From: Parafilimonas sp.
Lineage (GTDB): Bacteria; Bacteroidota; Bacteroidia; Chitinophagales; Chitinophagaceae
Direction: 5' to 3'
DNA length: 46,370 nt
Assembly: GCA_017856455.1 (NCBI GenBank)
Contig: JAFMEZ010000010.1
Location: 1 to 46,370 of the forward strand
Of the stretch, positions 8,287-16,517 are shown one piece after another; within the stretch, counting starts at the first letter, position 1, and each line of letters starts with the position of its first letter. The translations under genes were made by a program, and so were the position numbers. The notes beneath the pieces were generated by a model. The model saw nothing but the letters and a program-made list of their open reading frames with translations, searched no databases and was not told where the DNA came from.

Positions 8287-10413
8287 CTAATATCCTGATT
8301 CCCTTCTTTTATCAACGATCTCGGCTGATTTTCTGAGGGCTTCCATTGTGCTGTATCCTGCATATTGCTTCAGCTGTGATTCAAGTGATTTCTTTTGAGA
8401 AACCAAATCAACCGCTGCAGAAGGAAGAGATGATACGTTGTTTACTTTAATGTAAAACACGCCACCTTGTCCCGCAATAGCTTCTGATACATTAGACAAG
8501 TTCTTTTTATTAAACGCTGCTCCAATTACTTTTATTTCTGTACCAATATTTGTAACAAATGGATCGGCAAACCTTAGTGTGTCTACTCTACCAGTTGATC
8601 CGCCAAGAATACTTGCTATTTTTTCAAGGTTTTTCTCGGCTCCAACCTTTTGAGACAATAGCGCTGCTTTTTTCTTTGATTTTAAAATAGGTTCAACAAT
8701 CACCCTAGCAAGGCCTGGAGGTTGAACACCTTCTTTGATTTCGTTAGTTATTACTGCTACCACATATTGGTCTTTTAAATCAAATGGCTCTGAAACAGTC
8801 CCAACCTTGTTTTCAAAAACCCATTTTACCAATGCTCTTGAGCTCAGTTGTCCTGCTCCATAATCCATCTCTCTAATATTATCTGCAAAGTTTTTTTCAA
8901 CTTTCATTTTGAGAGCGGTTTCATCAAAAGATTTTGCATCTCTACTTGTTCCGACAAACTGGGTTGCTGCAGAAGAAGCTGCATTATCTGTCTCTTCACT
9001 TGCAACAATGCTTTTAGCTAAATATGCAACCTTATAGGCTGGTTCAAAATTCTTTTGGTCTAATATTTCTATTACATGATATCCAAATGATGTTTTAAGT
9101 ACCTCAAATGATCCTTTCGGCTTATTTAACATGTAATTTGAAAAATCTTTATCAAGTGTTGAGGCGTCTGTTGATGAGAATTGATATTCACCTCCATTTT
9201 GTTTGCTTCCTTCGTCTTCACTAAGTTGTGCAGCAAGTTGTCCAAAATTTCCGCCTGACTTTATTACAGCAAAAATACTGTCCGCTTTAAGTTTTGCTAT
9301 ACTGTCGGGTCTTGTTTGTTGTCCGGTTTGAGGATTAATTGTTCCAACCAAAATGTGTCTGAGTTTTACCGAATCAGGCAATGTTTTTGTCGCAATCTTT
9401 TTTGCGATAACATAACTTCCTCCGTCTATATACGGACCAACTACAGATCCTACTGACATTCCAATGATGGTGTCTTTTGCACCCATCTGAAGTTTAGACT
9501 TTAATGCGAAACCATCATAAAAAGGTAGAGTGGTATTGTTTCTTGTAACAAACCCCTTCTCATCATTAGATGCTAAAAACTCTTGTTTTAAAGAAACTAA
9601 ATTATTGAAAACCCTTTGAGAGTCTGCTGTTGTTGGATTTGCACTGAATGTAACATAAGAGATGCTTTTTACATACTCCTGTTTGAAATCATCTTTATGG
9701 TTATTTACATACTCAGAGATTTCTTGGTCTGAAATTTTCACGTTGGCATCAGGAATAGATGTATATGGTCCTCCTGCAAAATCCACTGAAGCAATCATTG
9801 CGTTGTCTGCGTTCATTTTTTCCAACATCCATTTTGGAACATATGAAGCCTGTGTAAACAATGAAACATATTTCTGGGTAAGCAGGTTAATCTCAACCGG
9901 TTTTATCAGTTGATCAACAACCATGCGCACGTCTTCTTCTTTTGTGCTTTTCTTTACCCCGTTGAACCAATTCTTTGCAGCATTCACATCATACATGCCA
10001 GTGTTTCTGTCAGTAAACATTTGTCTAAACTCCTGTGGAGCATCTTCAGAAAACAAAACTGCGCCAAGCTCTTTTGGGGTTACTGTGATACCAAGTTTTT
10101 TTACTTCGCTGTTCACCAACTCTTCCTGGATATAACCATTCCAAACATTTTCAATGATGGACTGTGTCATCATGTCGTTTGTTTGCAATCCCTGAGCGCG
10201 GTAAGACTGCTCTGCGGAGTTTACTTTCTGGTTAAATTCCACTAAATCAATTGCCGTTCCATTGATTGTACCGGCTGTATTTGACTGGCCGCTAAACAAA
10301 TTGCCGCTTCTGCCAATAAAAGCATCCTGAACCAAAAAGCCAATAAGACTGATGGCAATCATAACAGACAACAGAACCGCTGCCTTATCTCTTAAACTTT
10401 GAATAATTGACAT
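8287..10413 (-). CDS. PpiD/SurA-like peptidylprolyl isomerase, membrane-anchored
   Basis: Periplasmic foldase that assists outer-membrane and secreted proteins. A single N-terminal membrane helix (about 12-32: AAVLLSVMIAISLIGFLV) anchors a SurA_N-type chaperone domain. A parvulin rotamase domain starts near residue 345 (KLRHILVGT... SEDEGSKQNGG... FGYHVIEIL). The length of 708 aa is typical of Bacteroidota PpiD-like proteins. I chose ATG 10413 because an upstream in-frame ATG at 10467 would put a hydrophobic, non-homologous leader over the promoter at 10438-10468. It has a monocistronic look, with its own promoter upstream and a hairpin downstream. Confidence 0.9.
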   Translation of the reverse strand: MSIIQSLRDKAAVLLSVMIAISLIGFLVQDAFIGRSGNLFSGQSNTAGTINGTAIDLVEFNQKVNSAEQSYRAQGLQTNDMMTQSIIENVWNGYIQEELVNSEVKKLGITVTPKELGAVLFSEDAPQEFRQMFTDRNTGMYDVNAAKNWFNGVKKSTKEEDVRMVVDQLIKPVEINLLTQKYVSLFTQASYVPKWMLEKMNADNAMIASVDFAGGPYTSIPDANVKISDQEISEYVNNHKDDFKQEYVKSISYVTFSANPTTADSQRVFNNLVSLKQEFLASNDEKGFVTRNNTTLPFYDGFALKSKLQMGAKDTIIGMSVGSVVGPYIDGGSYVIAKKIATKTLPDSVKLRHILVGTINPQTGQQTRPDSIAKLKADSIFAVIKSGGNFGQLAAQLSEDEGSKQNGGEYQFSSTDASTLDKDFSNYMLNKPKGSFEVLKTSFGYHVIEILDQKNFEPAYKVAYLAKSIVASEETDNAASSAATQFVGTSRDAKSFDETALKMKVEKNFADNIREMDYGAGQLSSRALVKWVFENKVGTVSEPFDLKDQYVVAVITNEIKEGVQPPGLARVIVEPILKSKKKAALLSQKVGAEKNLEKIASILGGSTGRVDTLRFADPFVTNIGTEIKVIGAAFNKKNLSNVSEAIAGQGGVFYIKVNNVSSLPSAAVDLVSQKKSLESQLKQYAGYSTMEALRKSAEIVDKRRESGY

Positions 10414-10437
10414 ATATATTATATTATATAGGGTCGG

Positions 10438-10468
10438 CAAAAATAGGTTAAAAACGGGTATTAACAAA
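10438..10468 (-). promoter_or_regulatory. Bacteroidota-type promoter of the ppiD-like gene
   Basis: On the minus strand TTTG (10465-10468) is separated by exactly 19 bases from TATTTTTG (10438-10445). This is a full match to the Bacteroidota consensus TTTG-N19-21-TAnnTTTG, and the ATG lies 24 nt further on. A perfect DnaA box (10470-10478) sits one base upstream of the -33 element. Confidence 0.75.
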
Positions 10469-10469
10469 C

Positions 10470-10478
10470 TGTGGATAA
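10470..10478 (-). promoter_or_regulatory. Perfect DnaA box
   Basis: TGTGGATAA on the plus strand is the exact complement of the DnaA-box consensus TTATCCACA. It directly abuts the -33 element of the ppiD-like promoter, so DnaA binding could also influence that gene. Confidence 0.55.
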
Positions 10479-10730
10479 CTGCGTTTTATGCCTTGATAAT
10501 CAGGTGTTTTTGGATTAAGACACCTGTTCGGGTGTTGATATTCCAGGGTTAACTTTTGGGTATTTTGGTGGGTGTTCTACCCAACAGGAATTTTAAAACA
10601 ATTTTTCAATGATTAATCAACATGGTTGATATGATCTTGGTTATGTTAAAAACTATAAATTAGTAATCCTTAGTTGTTGATAATATCCTCTGAACATCCG
10701 CTTTTTACTGATTTATAATTTTTTTTAGTT

Positions 10731-10770
10731 TGTGGATTGCTGTGAATTAATGTGATTTATTGTGGGATAA
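10731..10770. repeat. Four tandem TGTG decamers, 10-bp period
   Basis: TGTGGATTGC, TGTGAATTAA, TGTGATTTAT and TGTGGGATAA start at 10731, 10741, 10751 and 10761, exactly one helical turn apart. Each resembles the DnaA box TGTGGATAA with two or three differences. They are followed by an AT-rich tract and an inverted AAATCCACA at 10795-10803. This could be a cooperative protein-binding array. Confidence 0.7.
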
Positions 10771-10856
10771 AATTTCAAAAAATAATTTTTCAACAAATCC
10801 ACATACATAATAGTAATAAGTCTTTTAAATAAATAAGTATAATTATAATTAATACA

Positions 10857-11297
10857 ATGAATATCAACATTCGTTTTTTTAGTGTTATATCTTTTTTTCT
10901 TTTTTTATTTTCTTGTGCAGAAATTAAACTTATCCAAGATTATGATGCAGTATCAAATAATAAAATAAATCTGCTTCATGATAAAACCACTAAGTTTTTT
11001 GTGAAAATTCAAAGAACTGTAGGATTACCAGAAAACAAATATGAAAAACATATTGATTTTTATGATGATGTAAAATCAGATGTACACGTGTTGCAAACAA
11101 GAACGAAAGCAATTGATAAAAGTAATATCACACAGAAACAATTAACTTCATTATTAACACAAATAAATACACTGGAAAAACTTCATCAACTAGGATTTAA
11201 ATCAAATGAAGAAATTATTATAATTCAGTCTGCTATTGATGAATCTTTTACAGCAATACTTAAACTTCAAATCGCCTTAAAAAATAAAAGCAATTGA
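10857..11297 (+). CDS. Hypothetical lipoprotein
   Basis: Not recognised. It encodes a 146-aa protein with an N-terminal hydrophobic run ending in a lipobox-like LFSC (Cys about residue 20), so it is likely exported and lipid-anchored. The rest is polar and helix-prone (for example KQLTSLLTQINTLEKLHQLGF), compatible with a helical bundle. Base composition is visibly lower in GC than the neighbours: sample 60-base rows give about 23-27% against about 35% in the ppiD-like gene. It follows the candidate origin region and precedes another orphan by 3 nt, so they form a two- or three-gene operon with the HAD gene. Confidence 0.7.
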   Translation: MNINIRFFSVISFFLFLFSCAEIKLIQDYDAVSNNKINLLHDKTTKFFVKIQRTVGLPENKYEKHIDFYDDVKSDVHVLQTRTKAIDKSNITQKQLTSLLTQINTLEKLHQLGFKSNEEIIIIQSAIDESFTAILKLQIALKNKSN

Positions 11298-11300
11298 TTT

Positions 11301-11639
11301 ATGTCAGGAAAAAAAATAAACTTTCAAGAACTTCTAAATACTATGTTATCTGCAAGTAAAGAGGTTTTAAAAAAAGAATGGAAAAATGTGGGTCCTGTTG
11401 CTGAATTGCAAATAAAAAATATCATTCATAATCTTGAACAAATTGCAATCCTTAAACTGAGTGGTAAAATTTCTGAGGAACAAGCTAAACTTCATTTAAC
11501 ATTACAAAGAGAGTCGTTTAAAACAATTCTTCTTAGTTTTGAAGGTATTGGTATCATTATAGCGGAAAAGACGATTAATGCGGCTTTAAATGCCGTTAAA
11601 AACAGTTTTAATAAAGCTATTGGTTGGAGGTTATTATAA
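11301..11639 (+). CDS. Hypothetical small helical protein
   Basis: Not recognised. It is 112 aa with no signal peptide. Residues about 1-75 look alpha-helical and charged. The C-terminal third (FEGIGIIIAEKTINAALNAV) is hydrophobic and Ala/Ile-rich and could be an amphipathic or membrane-associating helix. GC content is as low as in the preceding lipoprotein gene, 3 nt upstream. Its stop overlaps the HAD-phosphatase start as TAATG (11637-11641), and a GGAGG at 11626-11630 lies 8 nt before that start, so the downstream gene is probably translated in a coupled way. Confidence 0.65.
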   Translation: MSGKKINFQELLNTMLSASKEVLKKEWKNVGPVAELQIKNIIHNLEQIAILKLSGKISEEQAKLHLTLQRESFKTILLSFEGIGIIIAEKTINAALNAVKNSFNKAIGWRLL

Positions 11640-12250
11640 TGGAAATTAAAAATATCATATTTGATCTTGGAGGTGTACTGATTGATTGGAATCCTGATTA
11701 TATGTACAAAAAGATTATTCCTGATGTAGATCAAAGAAAGTGGTTTCTAGAAAATATCTGTACGCTGGATTGGAATGAAGCTCAAGATGGAGGTCGATTA
11801 ATAAAAGAGGCTAATGAGTTATTAATCAATCAACACCCAGAGTATAAAGAACTAATACTTGCTTATTATTCAAGATGGGAAGAAATGTTAAGTGGTTCAA
11901 TTTCAGGAACCGTAGATATTTTCAAAGAGCTTAAAACAAATAAAAAACATGGGATATATGCACTTACCAATTGGAGTGCTGAAACTTTTCCCAGGGCATT
12001 GGAAATATTTGATTTTTTACATTGGTTTGATGGTAGGGTAGTCTCCGGAGAAGAAAACACCAGAAAGCCACATAAAGAAATCTATGATATTATTTTAACC
12101 CGCTTTAATCTCACACCCAACTCCACAGTTTTTATTGATGATAATCTTAGAAACATCAAAGCAGCGGAAGAACTTGGTATTGTTACTATCCATTTTCAGT
12201 CTCCCGAGCAACTAAGAAAATCATTGCAAGAGAAAAACATACTTGCTTAA
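11639..12250 (+). CDS. HAD-family phosphatase (subfamily IA, YihX-like)
   Basis: Haloacid-dehalogenase hydrolase with all four motifs: I, FDLGGVLIDWNP (about 6-17), with the two catalytic aspartates; II, ALTNWS; III, a Lys in RKPHKEIY; IV, FIDDN near residue 167. The DLGGVLIDW form and a small helical cap are typical of the YihX/alpha-D-glucose-1-phosphatase group. Substrate assignment is inference. I use ATG 11639 (203 aa), not the upstream TTG at 11624, because the motif then sits at the normal distance. The stop overlaps the feoB stop by 3-4 bases. Confidence 0.88.
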   Translation: MEIKNIIFDLGGVLIDWNPDYMYKKIIPDVDQRKWFLENICTLDWNEAQDGGRLIKEANELLINQHPEYKELILAYYSRWEEMLSGSISGTVDIFKELKTNKKHGIYALTNWSAETFPRALEIFDFLHWFDGRVVSGEENTRKPHKEIYDIILTRFNLTPNSTVFIDDNLRNIKAAEELGIVTIHFQSPEQLRKSLQEKNILA

Positions 12251-14361
12251 CTAAGTAATTGATAGGTAATAAAGCTTAATAAATAAGCTAAAGCTGTCAT
12301 ATAAAACAACTGAATCATTGGCCACTTCCATGATCCTGTTTCTCTTTTAACTACTGCAAGCGTACTCATACACTGCATTGCCAATAAATAAAAAATCAAC
12401 AAGGAATATCCCGTTGCTCTTGTATATACTTTTGTTCCATCACTGCGTTTTGCTGATTGCATTTTATTTGTAAGCGTTTCTCCTGTTTCATCTTCACCCT
12501 CACCCACACTATATAGTGTTGCCATTGTTCCAACAAAAACTTCCCTTGCAGCAAAAGAAGTAATTAACGCTATCCCAATTTTCCAATCATAACCCAGCGG
12601 CTGTATTGCAGGCTCTATTGCTCGTCCTAATATACCAGCATAAGAAAACTCCAACAATTCTGCAGCACGCGCTCTTTCATATTGTATTGTATTAATTGAA
12701 TCCTGCTCAATTTTTACTGCATAATTATTTTCAATCTCTTTTCTTTTTTCATTTGGTCCAAACGAGCTTAACGCCCAAAGCAACAAAGAGATAACCATGA
12801 TTACTTTACCTGCGTCAAAAACAAAGACCCTGGCTTTTTCAATCATCGTTATAAAAATATTATTCCATCTTGGCTGCTTATATATTGGCAGCTCAAGAAT
12901 AAAAAAACTTTTTTCTTTCATCTTAATAAAGATGTTCAACACATAAGAAACCAACATTGCAATCAAAACACCAAAAACATATAAACCCATTAATACCAAT
13001 CCCTGTAAACTCAATACTCCCAATATTTTTTCATTGGGTACAACAAGCGCGGCAAGTATAGTAAACACGGGCAATCTTGCACTACAACTCATAAAGGGCG
13101 TTACCATTATTGTCAACAACCGCTCTTTTCTGTTTTCAATATTTCTCGCACTCATGATTGCCGGAACCGCACAAGCAAACCCTCCCACCATTGGCATCAC
13201 ACTTTTCCCGTTCAAACCCACCCTTCTCATAACCCTATCTGTTAAGAAGCTGATTCTGGCCATATATCCAGTGTCCTCTAATAATGTGATTAATCCAAAT
13301 AATATCATTATCTGTGGAACAAAAACAAGAATTCCTCCTAAACCAGCTAACACACCATTGATCAACAAATCACTATACCAGGATGAAGTAAGCGTCTGAC
13401 TAAGATATCCACTCAACAAACCCATACCTTCTTCTATTGCATTCATCGGATACTCAGCAACCAAAAACACACTTTGAAACAAAAGAAACAATACCACGCC
13501 CATGATCAAAGAGCCCCATGTTCTATGTAAAAAGAAGCTATCAAGCTTTTCTGAAAACATTTTTTTAGACTCAATACTATCTTCTTCAACAGTTCTTTTA
13601 ATGATCTCTCCAATTCTCTTGTAACGCTGCTGTATGTCTTCTGCCTGAATTTTATTGTGGTTGAAATCAAACTTCCTTTCTATGTTTTCAATTTGTGCTT
13701 GAGTATCGGCAGGTAAATCAAAAGACTCGTGATTGATGAGGTGATGTACCAATGCATAGTCGCTCAAAGAAGGTAATAATAGCCTTGCTTCTTTTATCGG
13801 TTCATCTGCAATGCTGCTGATGGAAAAAAAATCTTTTGCGTTTACACCATTCCCCAATACTTGTGATAATGTGGTTTTTAAATCTTCAATACCCTTTCCG
13901 CTTCTTGCATTTACTGAAACAATGGGCACCTGCATCTCTCTCGACAATTGAGCTACGTTTACTTTTATCCCCCTCTTTTTTGCAATATCTGTCATGGTAA
14001 GCGCAACCACAACAGGAATTTTTAAATCAATCACTTGGGAGACATACAGAAGATTTCTTCTAAGTGCTGTTGCATCCACTACCACAATCGCCACATCAAT
14101 TTTTTCTCCTTCGCTGGGCGACATCAATTGTTTGTACGAAACCCATTCATCACTTCTTCTTGGATATAAACTATAGGTTCCGGGAAGGTCAATTACAACA
14201 GCTTCTTCCTTGCTGTTTAATTTAAAAACACCTGATTTTTTTTCTACAGTAACTCCAGGAAAATTTCCCACCTTCTGTCTTAATCCCGTTAAATGGTTAA
14301 AAACAGAACTTTTCCCGCTGTTTGGGTTGCCAATTAATGCAATATGTGGACTCCTGCTCAC
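12247..14361 (-). CDS. feoB: Ferrous iron transporter FeoB
   Basis: Inner-membrane Fe2+ transporter with a cytosolic GTPase domain. G1 is GNPNSGKSS (11-19), G3 is DLPGTY (58-63) and the G4-like motif is TMTD near 122. Two Gate-type membrane modules follow, with conserved FVPQIMILFGLITLLEDTGYMAR-like and PMVGGFACAVPAIMSARN-like stretches. At 704 aa it is full length for FeoB alone; there is no FeoA domain fused at the N-terminus. A separate feoA lies at 26.6-26.9 kb. A -7 box (14375-14382) lies 13 nt before the ATG. No FeoC is seen. Confidence 0.96.
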   Translation of the reverse strand: MSRSPHIALIGNPNSGKSSVFNHLTGLRQKVGNFPGVTVEKKSGVFKLNSKEEAVVIDLPGTYSLYPRRSDEWVSYKQLMSPSEGEKIDVAIVVVDATALRRNLLYVSQVIDLKIPVVVALTMTDIAKKRGIKVNVAQLSREMQVPIVSVNARSGKGIEDLKTTLSQVLGNGVNAKDFFSISSIADEPIKEARLLLPSLSDYALVHHLINHESFDLPADTQAQIENIERKFDFNHNKIQAEDIQQRYKRIGEIIKRTVEEDSIESKKMFSEKLDSFFLHRTWGSLIMGVVLFLLFQSVFLVAEYPMNAIEEGMGLLSGYLSQTLTSSWYSDLLINGVLAGLGGILVFVPQIMILFGLITLLEDTGYMARISFLTDRVMRRVGLNGKSVMPMVGGFACAVPAIMSARNIENRKERLLTIMVTPFMSCSARLPVFTILAALVVPNEKILGVLSLQGLVLMGLYVFGVLIAMLVSYVLNIFIKMKEKSFFILELPIYKQPRWNNIFITMIEKARVFVFDAGKVIMVISLLLWALSSFGPNEKRKEIENNYAVKIEQDSINTIQYERARAAELLEFSYAGILGRAIEPAIQPLGYDWKIGIALITSFAAREVFVGTMATLYSVGEGEDETGETLTNKMQSAKRSDGTKVYTRATGYSLLIFYLLAMQCMSTLAVVKRETGSWKWPMIQLFYMTALAYLLSFITYQLLS

Positions 14362-14374
14362 GAAATTTAAAACA

Positions 14375-14382
14375 CAAATGTA
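14375..14382 (-). promoter_or_regulatory. Candidate -7 box of feoB (TACATTTG)
   Basis: The minus-strand TACATTTG matches TAnnTTTG and lies 13 nt from the feoB ATG. I see no TTTG at the -33 distance, so the promoter may depend on an activator. A 10-bp palindrome (14392-14401) lies just upstream. Confidence 0.45.
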
Positions 14383-14391
14383 CTGCTAAAT

Positions 14392-14401
14392 GCAGGCCTG
14401 C
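14392..14401. promoter_or_regulatory. 10-bp perfect palindrome between divergent promoters
   Basis: GCAGGCCTGC lies between the feoB and M28-peptidase -7 boxes. It could be an operator for either gene, but a 10-mer palindrome can arise by chance and it does not resemble a Fur box. Confidence 0.25.
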
Positions 14402-14433
14402 TCTTACGAAAGCGGTAAAAAGGCCGATTGTAC

Positions 14434-14441
14434 TAACTTTG
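14434..14441 (+). promoter_or_regulatory. Candidate -7 box of the M28 peptidase gene (TAACTTTG)
   Basis: TAACTTTG matches the Bacteroidota -7 consensus and ends 12 nt before the ATG at 14454. The -33 position lacks a TTTG. It implies a very short leader. Confidence 0.45.
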
Positions 14442-14453
14442 TAAAAAATTGGA

Positions 14454-16082
14454 ATGATGTACAGGATTGTTTTTGCATTATTATTGGTTTCGTCTTTTGG
14501 ATACGGTCAAAAACAAAATAAAAAGCTTTTAGCGGCACTTCAGAAACACACGTACTATTTAGCATCTGATGAGCTTCAGGGCAGAAGGGCTGGAGATGCC
14601 GGAGAAAAGTTGGCCTCCCAATACATAGCTGATCAATTTAAAAATAACGGTCTATTACCCAAAGGGTCGGTTGAATATTTTCAGCCCTTTGAAATTAACG
14701 ACGGAAGAAAGGTTGATGAGAAGACCAACTTAAAAATCAACGGCAAATCACTCAAGCTAAAAGAGGAGTTTGAGGTTTTGTCGAATTCAACTTCTGGTAG
14801 TTTTAGCGGAGATGCTTCTCCTTCAATCCAAGAAGCCAACCAAGTGTGGTTTGTTGATCTATCAGAATCATTAGAAGAAAATAAAGAAAACCCCCACTTC
14901 GACGTTGCAAATCTTATTTCCGAGAAAATAAAAAATGCAAAAAGCAAAAACGCAACTGCGGTAATTTTTTTCAATTCAAACGGAAACAATATTCTTTCTT
15001 TTAATGGGAAAGACAGAACCGAGCAAACGCCAATACCCGCAATTTTCTTAACAAAACAAGGAAGAGAAAAACACCTCTCAGATTTATCTACAACGTACAG
15101 TGTTGAGTCTACAATTTCTCTATCACCTAAAATTAGAAATGCAAGAAACGTAGTTGGGTATATTGACAATGGTGCTCCTCTTACAATTGTTATTGGCGCC
15201 CATCTTGATCATCTTGGATACGGAGAAGACGGAAACTCAATGATTAAAAACGGAGAACCATCAATTCATAATGGAGCAGACGACAACGCAAGTGGCACAT
15301 CATCATTGGTTGAGCTTTCTGCTATTTTAAAAAAGTCAAAACAAAAAAAATATAATTATCTCCTTATTGCTTTTTCTGCAGAGGAGCTTGGTTTGAACGG
15401 ATCCAAATATTTTGTTGAAAACCCAACCATTTCTCTCAATACCGTTAATTACATGATCAATATGGATATGGTAGGAAGATTGAATGACAGCACCAATACC
15501 ATTACGCTTGGTGGATATGGAACATCTCCATCCTGGAAATCAATGATTGATGGGGTTAAAGAAAAGGGGTTCAATATCAAATATGATTCAAGTGGAACAG
15601 GACCAAGCGATCATACCTCTTTTTATAGAAAAGATATTCCTGTTTTGTTTTTCTTTACAGGACTACACACCGATTATCATAAGCCCAGTGATGATGCTGA
15701 TAAAATTAATTATAATGGAATGTCAAAGGTGGTAAGGTTCATACAGCAAATGATAGAACTCGACAAGCCCGCACAAAAAATTGCCTTTGCTAAAACAAGA
15801 GAATCTCAAACGGGTACTTCCGCGCGCTTTACTGTTTCTATGGGCATCATGCCCGATTATTCCTTTTCTGGTTATGGTGTTCGTGTTGATGGTGTTTCTG
15901 AAAATCGCCCTGCAAAAAAGGTGGGTATTATAGCTGGTGATATTGTCAAACAACTTGGGGAACATAAAACCTCTTCAGTTGAAGCGTATATGCAAGCACT
16001 TTCTAAATTTAAAAAAGGAGATAAAACAACTGTTGTTGTTTCAAGAGCCAACCAAGAACTTTCTTTTGAAATTATTTTCTAA
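14454..16082 (+). CDS. Exported M28-family metallopeptidase with C-terminal PDZ domain
   Basis: Zinc aminopeptidase-type enzyme with a signal peptide (MMYRIVFALLLVSSFGYGQ). A PA-like insert lies between the N-terminal segment containing YYLASDELQGRRAG and the catalytic core. Candidate zinc ligands and catalytic residues are H250 (GAHLDHLGYG), D276 (NGADDNASG), E310/E311 (FSAEELG), D338 (INMDMVGR) and H409 (TDYHKPSD), a complete set. A PDZ-like domain occupies roughly 450-540 (GYGVRVDGVSENRPAKKVGI). The length is 542 aa. The stop overlaps the next start (TAATG, 16080-16084). It is likely periplasmic or surface-exposed. A second, shorter M28 gene lies at the right edge. Confidence 0.92.
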   Translation: MMYRIVFALLLVSSFGYGQKQNKKLLAALQKHTYYLASDELQGRRAGDAGEKLASQYIADQFKNNGLLPKGSVEYFQPFEINDGRKVDEKTNLKINGKSLKLKEEFEVLSNSTSGSFSGDASPSIQEANQVWFVDLSESLEENKENPHFDVANLISEKIKNAKSKNATAVIFFNSNGNNILSFNGKDRTEQTPIPAIFLTKQGREKHLSDLSTTYSVESTISLSPKIRNARNVVGYIDNGAPLTIVIGAHLDHLGYGEDGNSMIKNGEPSIHNGADDNASGTSSLVELSAILKKSKQKKYNYLLIAFSAEELGLNGSKYFVENPTISLNTVNYMINMDMVGRLNDSTNTITLGGYGTSPSWKSMIDGVKEKGFNIKYDSSGTGPSDHTSFYRKDIPVLFFFTGLHTDYHKPSDDADKINYNGMSKVVRFIQQMIELDKPAQKIAFAKTRESQTGTSARFTVSMGIMPDYSFSGYGVRVDGVSENRPAKKVGIIAGDIVKQLGEHKTSSVEAYMQALSKFKKGDKTTVVVSRANQELSFEIIF

Positions 16083-16516
16083 TGAAGCTTAAGCTTGATG
16101 ATGAAAGAATGTCGGATGATTTTTTCGAGGATACCAAAATCCTTGGGATAGCTTGTCCGCTAAAAAACTACCAATTCTGTTGGCATGTAGAAAAAATACT
16201 TAATATTCCTTTTGCAACATCTGCTGATTTGCAAATTGGAATGGAAAAAAATAAACGCTCATATTCTTTCACGGTTTATGAGTTTATACATCCCATCACT
16301 TCAAAAGAACATTTTTTGTACAGCAATAAACACGAAGGTGAATTTTTATTGCCCGAACTGCAACACCTCGATTTTATTTGGCTGATCAGAGATCCATATA
16401 ATGATGTTGCTGAATTCAATGATCTTCAACAAAGATTGAGAACCATACCAGGCGTTCAATTGGTATCAGAAGTACCACACGAAAAAATAAAATCAAGAGA
16501 TAACCTACAACGCTGA
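16082..16516 (+). CDS. [IL]PExxxVDY-family protein
   Basis: Bacteroidota-restricted family of unknown function. The N-terminal segment (MKLKLDDERMSDDFFEDTKI), the name-giving motif present here in variant form as LPELQHLDF (residues about 90-98), and the C-terminal IKSRDNL tail agree with what I know of the family. It is 144 aa with no signal peptide. Members are often found near pyruvate kinase or acyl carrier protein genes; here the gene is translationally coupled by one overlapping base to an exported M28 peptidase, an unexpected partner. Function is not assigned. Confidence 0.78.
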   Translation: MKLKLDDERMSDDFFEDTKILGIACPLKNYQFCWHVEKILNIPFATSADLQIGMEKNKRSYSFTVYEFIHPITSKEHFLYSNKHEGEFLLPELQHLDFIWLIRDPYNDVAEFNDLQQRLRTIPGVQLVSEVPHEKIKSRDNLQR

Positions 16517-16517
16517 A

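Larger units (their letters stand above)
10414..10856. other. Gene-free AT-rich region, candidate replication origin
   Basis: This 443-bp stretch between divergent genes is the only long intergenic region in the window. It contains a perfect DnaA box (10470-10478), a hairpin CAGGTGT/ACACCTG (10501-10526), a second hairpin TGGGT/ACCCA (10569-10583), four TGTG-boxes on a 10-bp period (10731-10770), an inverted AAATCCACA (10795-10803), and a strongly AT-rich tract to 10856. That composition resembles a bacterial oriC with an adjacent unwinding region. dnaN lies 5 kb to the left and two parS-like sites 17 kb to the right. The region also holds the ppiD promoter. The origin call is an inference: no skew was computed and dnaA is absent. 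Confidence 0.45.

Noticed and set aside
10808-10819. TAATAGTAATAA, resembling a DnaA-trio element
   Set aside because: The nearest box (AAATCCACA, 10795-10803) lies on the wrong side of it for the known trio arrangement, and such triplets are common in AT-rich DNA.
11085-11090. CACGTG core as a third parS
   Set aside because: Flanking bases (TGTA...TTGC) do not match the parS arms. The CACGTG at 19166-19171 in rho also fails.
14681-15169. 162-codon open frame antisense to the M28 peptidase
   Set aside because: No domain; it lies across conserved peptidase coding sequence.
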